From NCBI GenBank assembly GCA_037957365.1, contig JARHVA010006309.1, positions 475,001 to 539,000 on the forward strand: a stretch of 64,000 nucleotides of DNA, written 5' to 3'. A program made the translations under genes and the position numbers. Below the pieces are notes generated by a model that made no database searches, had not been told where the DNA came from, and saw nothing but the letters and a program-made list of their open reading frames with translations. Within the stretch, counting starts at the first letter, position 1. The number at the start of each line of letters is the position of its first letter. This document shows positions 61,784 to 64,000 of this stretch, in pieces. The DNA comes from Torreya grandis. Lineage: Eukaryota; Streptophyta; Pinopsida; Cupressales; Taxaceae.

Positions 61784-62676
61784 CTATTTTCCATCAAAAT
61801 ATGCTTCTAAACTCACCAATCCCTTAGGAATGGTGTCTATCTTTAGCATTATGATGTCCTTATTAAATAGGGTTTCCTTCCCATAATAGGTATGAACCAT
61901 GGATTCCAATTCTATAAGCTGATCTTCAAATTTAGCTTCACAATATAGAAACATTCTAATCTGATCATCATCATCAAAAACTTTCCAATGATGGATATTG
62001 TATGGGATTGAAGGTCTAAAAAGCACCTCCACTTGATACGAAAAGTGAGGGTTCATATTTTCAATTTCAAATTGAGCACATAACCCTGTAAGTCTATCAA
62101 CATCCTTGTTGAAACTTATATCATGATAACAAATATTGAAAACATGCAACAATTATATTAGATTCCATACAACATTTTTATATTCTTTCAACCTTTTATT
62201 TTTGGTGCATAAGCATTTTGGACCTGCTTAACCACTAGCTCAAAATCACACTCTAAAATTGAACTTGTAATTCTATGTTTGTGAGGCATTCTTAAAACAA
62301 ACAAGAGTGGCTCATACTCAACAATATTGTTTGTGTACTCAAAGTATGGTTTGAAAGAAAACTTCAAAGATTTCACATTAGGGGCATAAAAGACAACCCC
62401 AGCTCCATTTCTAATATTGGAACAATCCCCATCAAAATACATTTTCCAAACATCACCTTCATTGTCAAACCTAGCATCAAGAACAAATAGATGTTCAACA
62501 CAATCAATATTCCTAACAAAGCTACCCAATTCCATATTAGTGAACATCACCTCATTTAAATCATGTTTCAGATCTTCAATTACATGAAACATCTTAGGCT
62601 CCTTATGAAATTTGACCATCCTACCCTCTAAAGTAATGGTGGCATACGAGAGATCCATATTCACACTACCACCCAT
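61784..62676 (-). pseudogene. pol: Archaeal-type RNase H upstream of RT
   Basis: The minus strand frame 62,676-62,188 carries a linker (DLSYATITLEGRMVKFHKEP), then WKMYFDGDCSNIRNGAGVVF, FEYTNNIVEYEPLLFVL and LECDFELVVKQVQNAY. The frame at 62,152-61,784 continues with ICYHDISFNKDVDRLTGL and then the pre-RT linker HHWKVFDDDDQIRMFL. The four acidic positions of RNase H (Asp in YFDGD, Glu in VEYE, Asp in ECDFE, Asp in KDVDRL) are all present across the break. It resembles the second, archaeal-like RNase H of Tat gypsy elements. Here it clearly precedes RT on the coding strand. Confidence 0.75.
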
Positions 62677-63150
62677 GCTAACAGCCCATTTTCATGATAA
62701 CAGCATCTCCCACATGGTAGGGAAATCCTAAACTACCACATCCATATTCAAGAATTTACTTGAATGAACCACCAACTACATTACTAACCCGTTGACATGT
62801 CAAACAATTGGTAACTCTCATAAACCCATGGCAAAGAATTTGCCCAAAGATAGTGTGATTTTCACTCCTAGCTCATTTAAGACACCCAAAGGCATCACAT
62901 TGCAAGAGGCTCTAGAATTAAACATACAATTGTCAAAAATCAAACCATTAATTAGTAGGGTGATATAAAATGGATTAGAATCAAGCTAAATCTCTATTAG
63001 TGTAGTCCTTGAATAAACCTTTAAGGATGGTTCAATAACCTCATTTGGATCTTCATCATCATCCAAAACTATTTTGGGAGAAGTCATCTCATTAGCTATT
63101 GCATTATCACTAAAGTTCAAATATTCAAATGCCCTCTTCCTATGTTCAGG
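62677..63150 (-). pseudogene. pol: Protease region of the Tat-like element
   Basis: In frame with the 62,676-62,188 piece, the minus strand reads RKRAFEYLNFSDNAIANEM, an acidic linker, NPFYITLLINGLIFDNCMFN, SRASCNVMPLGVLNELGVK and NMDVVV. The ASCNVMP context matches gypsy retropepsins, but the DSGA active site is read NSRA, so the catalytic Asp is lost. About five stops follow. Confidence 0.7.
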
Positions 63151-64000
63151 TATTCATAGCAACTAAATAAGTGACATAGTGATTTTTAGTCAGCTTAATA
63201 GTTGGGCTATATCACACATGTTATACTGAGGAAGGTAAGTATTTGGAGGAAGGGTGACAATACTTTCAATTGGAATACAATCATTCAAAGTGATAAGTGG
63301 AACAAGCTAGGATGGATTAGCATTCCTAACAATAGTCTTCAAGGGTGTGTTTCTTCTAACATCATTCACACCCATAGGGATATTGGTTAATATGGGTTTT
63401 GGGTGTATTATTGGCTAGAACAACTCTCTATTTAATAATTTTTGAAACAAGTGCATGCTTGGAGGAATTAGGGATGTCTTTAGTTTTCTTAATTTCCTTA
63501 CTTGAATCCCCTACCCTTAGATTTTCTTGGGTAATATCTTGAGGAAAATCAATCTTGTTGCCTACTTCTACAACTATATTCTTTCTCTCAAGCAACTACT
63601 ACATTAATTAGCATCCATCTATCCTGAAATAAAGGAATTCCCCCATCATTCTTCTTAATCATCATGGATCTCAAAAATTTAAAGTCATGATTAGGTAATT
63701 CATATTCTTATGTCATATTTACATCATGAATAAATTCAAAATTTTGGACACATACCTTTTCTACTACACTTCAAAATTGATCAATAGTGGTAGCACTAAG
63801 AAATTTTATGGAGATTAGACAATCAAACATCAAAGTCTTGTCATCTTTAAAAGATGACATAGGTTCCTCTACATCTTCATCAATTCATTCTGTAGTATCA
63901 CTTAGATGATGGGGAGAAAGCATGTATCACACTAGTCAATGCCAAGGTCCTAATTTACAACATTCACATTGGTGTTCAATGGATTAATAACTACCTTTCC
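63151..64000. other. gag-side sequence of the Tat-like element
   Basis: Minus-strand text near 63,190-63,150 (ITMSLIQLL-like, one stop) fits the region before protease. From 63,200 to the edge I recognise no domain; decayed gag is expected here. The plus-strand frame at 63,202-63,390 is probably chance. Confidence 0.4.

Larger units (their letters stand above)
60100..64000 (-). mobile_element. Gypsy element with two RNase H domains, cut by window edge
   Basis: Minus-strand order from the edge: gag/protease linker, protease, archaeal-type RNase H, pre-RT linker, reverse transcriptase, gypsy RNase H, start of the integrase linker. Two RNase H domains point to the Tat group of Ty3/gypsy. LTRs are not in view: the 5' side lies beyond 64,000, and the integrase side fades out near 60,100. 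Numerous stops show it is inactive. Confidence 0.75.

Overview
The window looks like nuclear DNA from a plant with a large, transposon-filled genome. A gymnosperm, perhaps a conifer, is the most likely source. I infer this from the very AT-rich background, the old and heavily broken Ty3/gypsy, LINE and hAT relics, an initiator-Met-type primer binding site, and the style of the LINE and dual-RNase-H gypsy proteins. No intact host gene, tRNA, rRNA or CRISPR array was found. The only long, healthy reading frame is the RNase H tail of a young LINE insertion (43,842-44,636, minus strand).

Layout. 444-6,917 is an old LTR retrotransposon (element A, minus strand) with a gag relic, no recognisable pol, and a 105-bp pure TG repeat. 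6,920 to about 15,110 is a second LTR element (element B, plus strand) with a decayed gag-like region and unequal LTRs. A hAT transposase relic follows (15,140-15,640). About 17,080-22,440 is a 5.3-kb segment that recurs, much interrupted, at about 43,548-55,480. 22,441-26,724 is unassigned, with one decayed coding stretch. 26,730-34,259 is element C (minus strand), a relative of A with a 5-bp target duplication, 1.2-kb LTRs, a gag relic, no visible pol and a threefold 257-bp tandem repeat. About 36,600-42,280 is a decayed full-type LINE (ORF1, endonuclease, reverse transcriptase; minus strand), with a copia-like solo LTR at its upstream end.

The second copy of the 5.3-kb segment carries two later insertions that copy 1 lacks. 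One is a 910-bp 5'-truncated LINE (43,728-44,637; 9-bp target duplication). The other is a complete but decayed 5,640-bp Ty3/gypsy element (48,803-54,442; 5-bp target duplication, LTRs, PBS, PPT, gag-PR-RT-RH-IN and a chromodomain-like tail). Copy 1 serves as the empty site for both, so the duplication came first. Both copies share a LINE ORF1 relic and a GC-richer, promoter-like island.

The right end has a short receptor-like-kinase pseudogene fragment (58,680-59,030) and the inner part of another gypsy element (60,100 to the window edge). That element has two RNase H domains, with the archaeal-type one lying upstream of the reverse transcriptase.

I see no new multi-gene system. The most interesting items are the gag-only LTR family (A and C) with its expandable 257-bp module, the dual-RNase-H domain order, and the insertion history that can be read from the paired empty and filled sites. 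Identifications come from reading translations by eye against family knowledge; no search was run.
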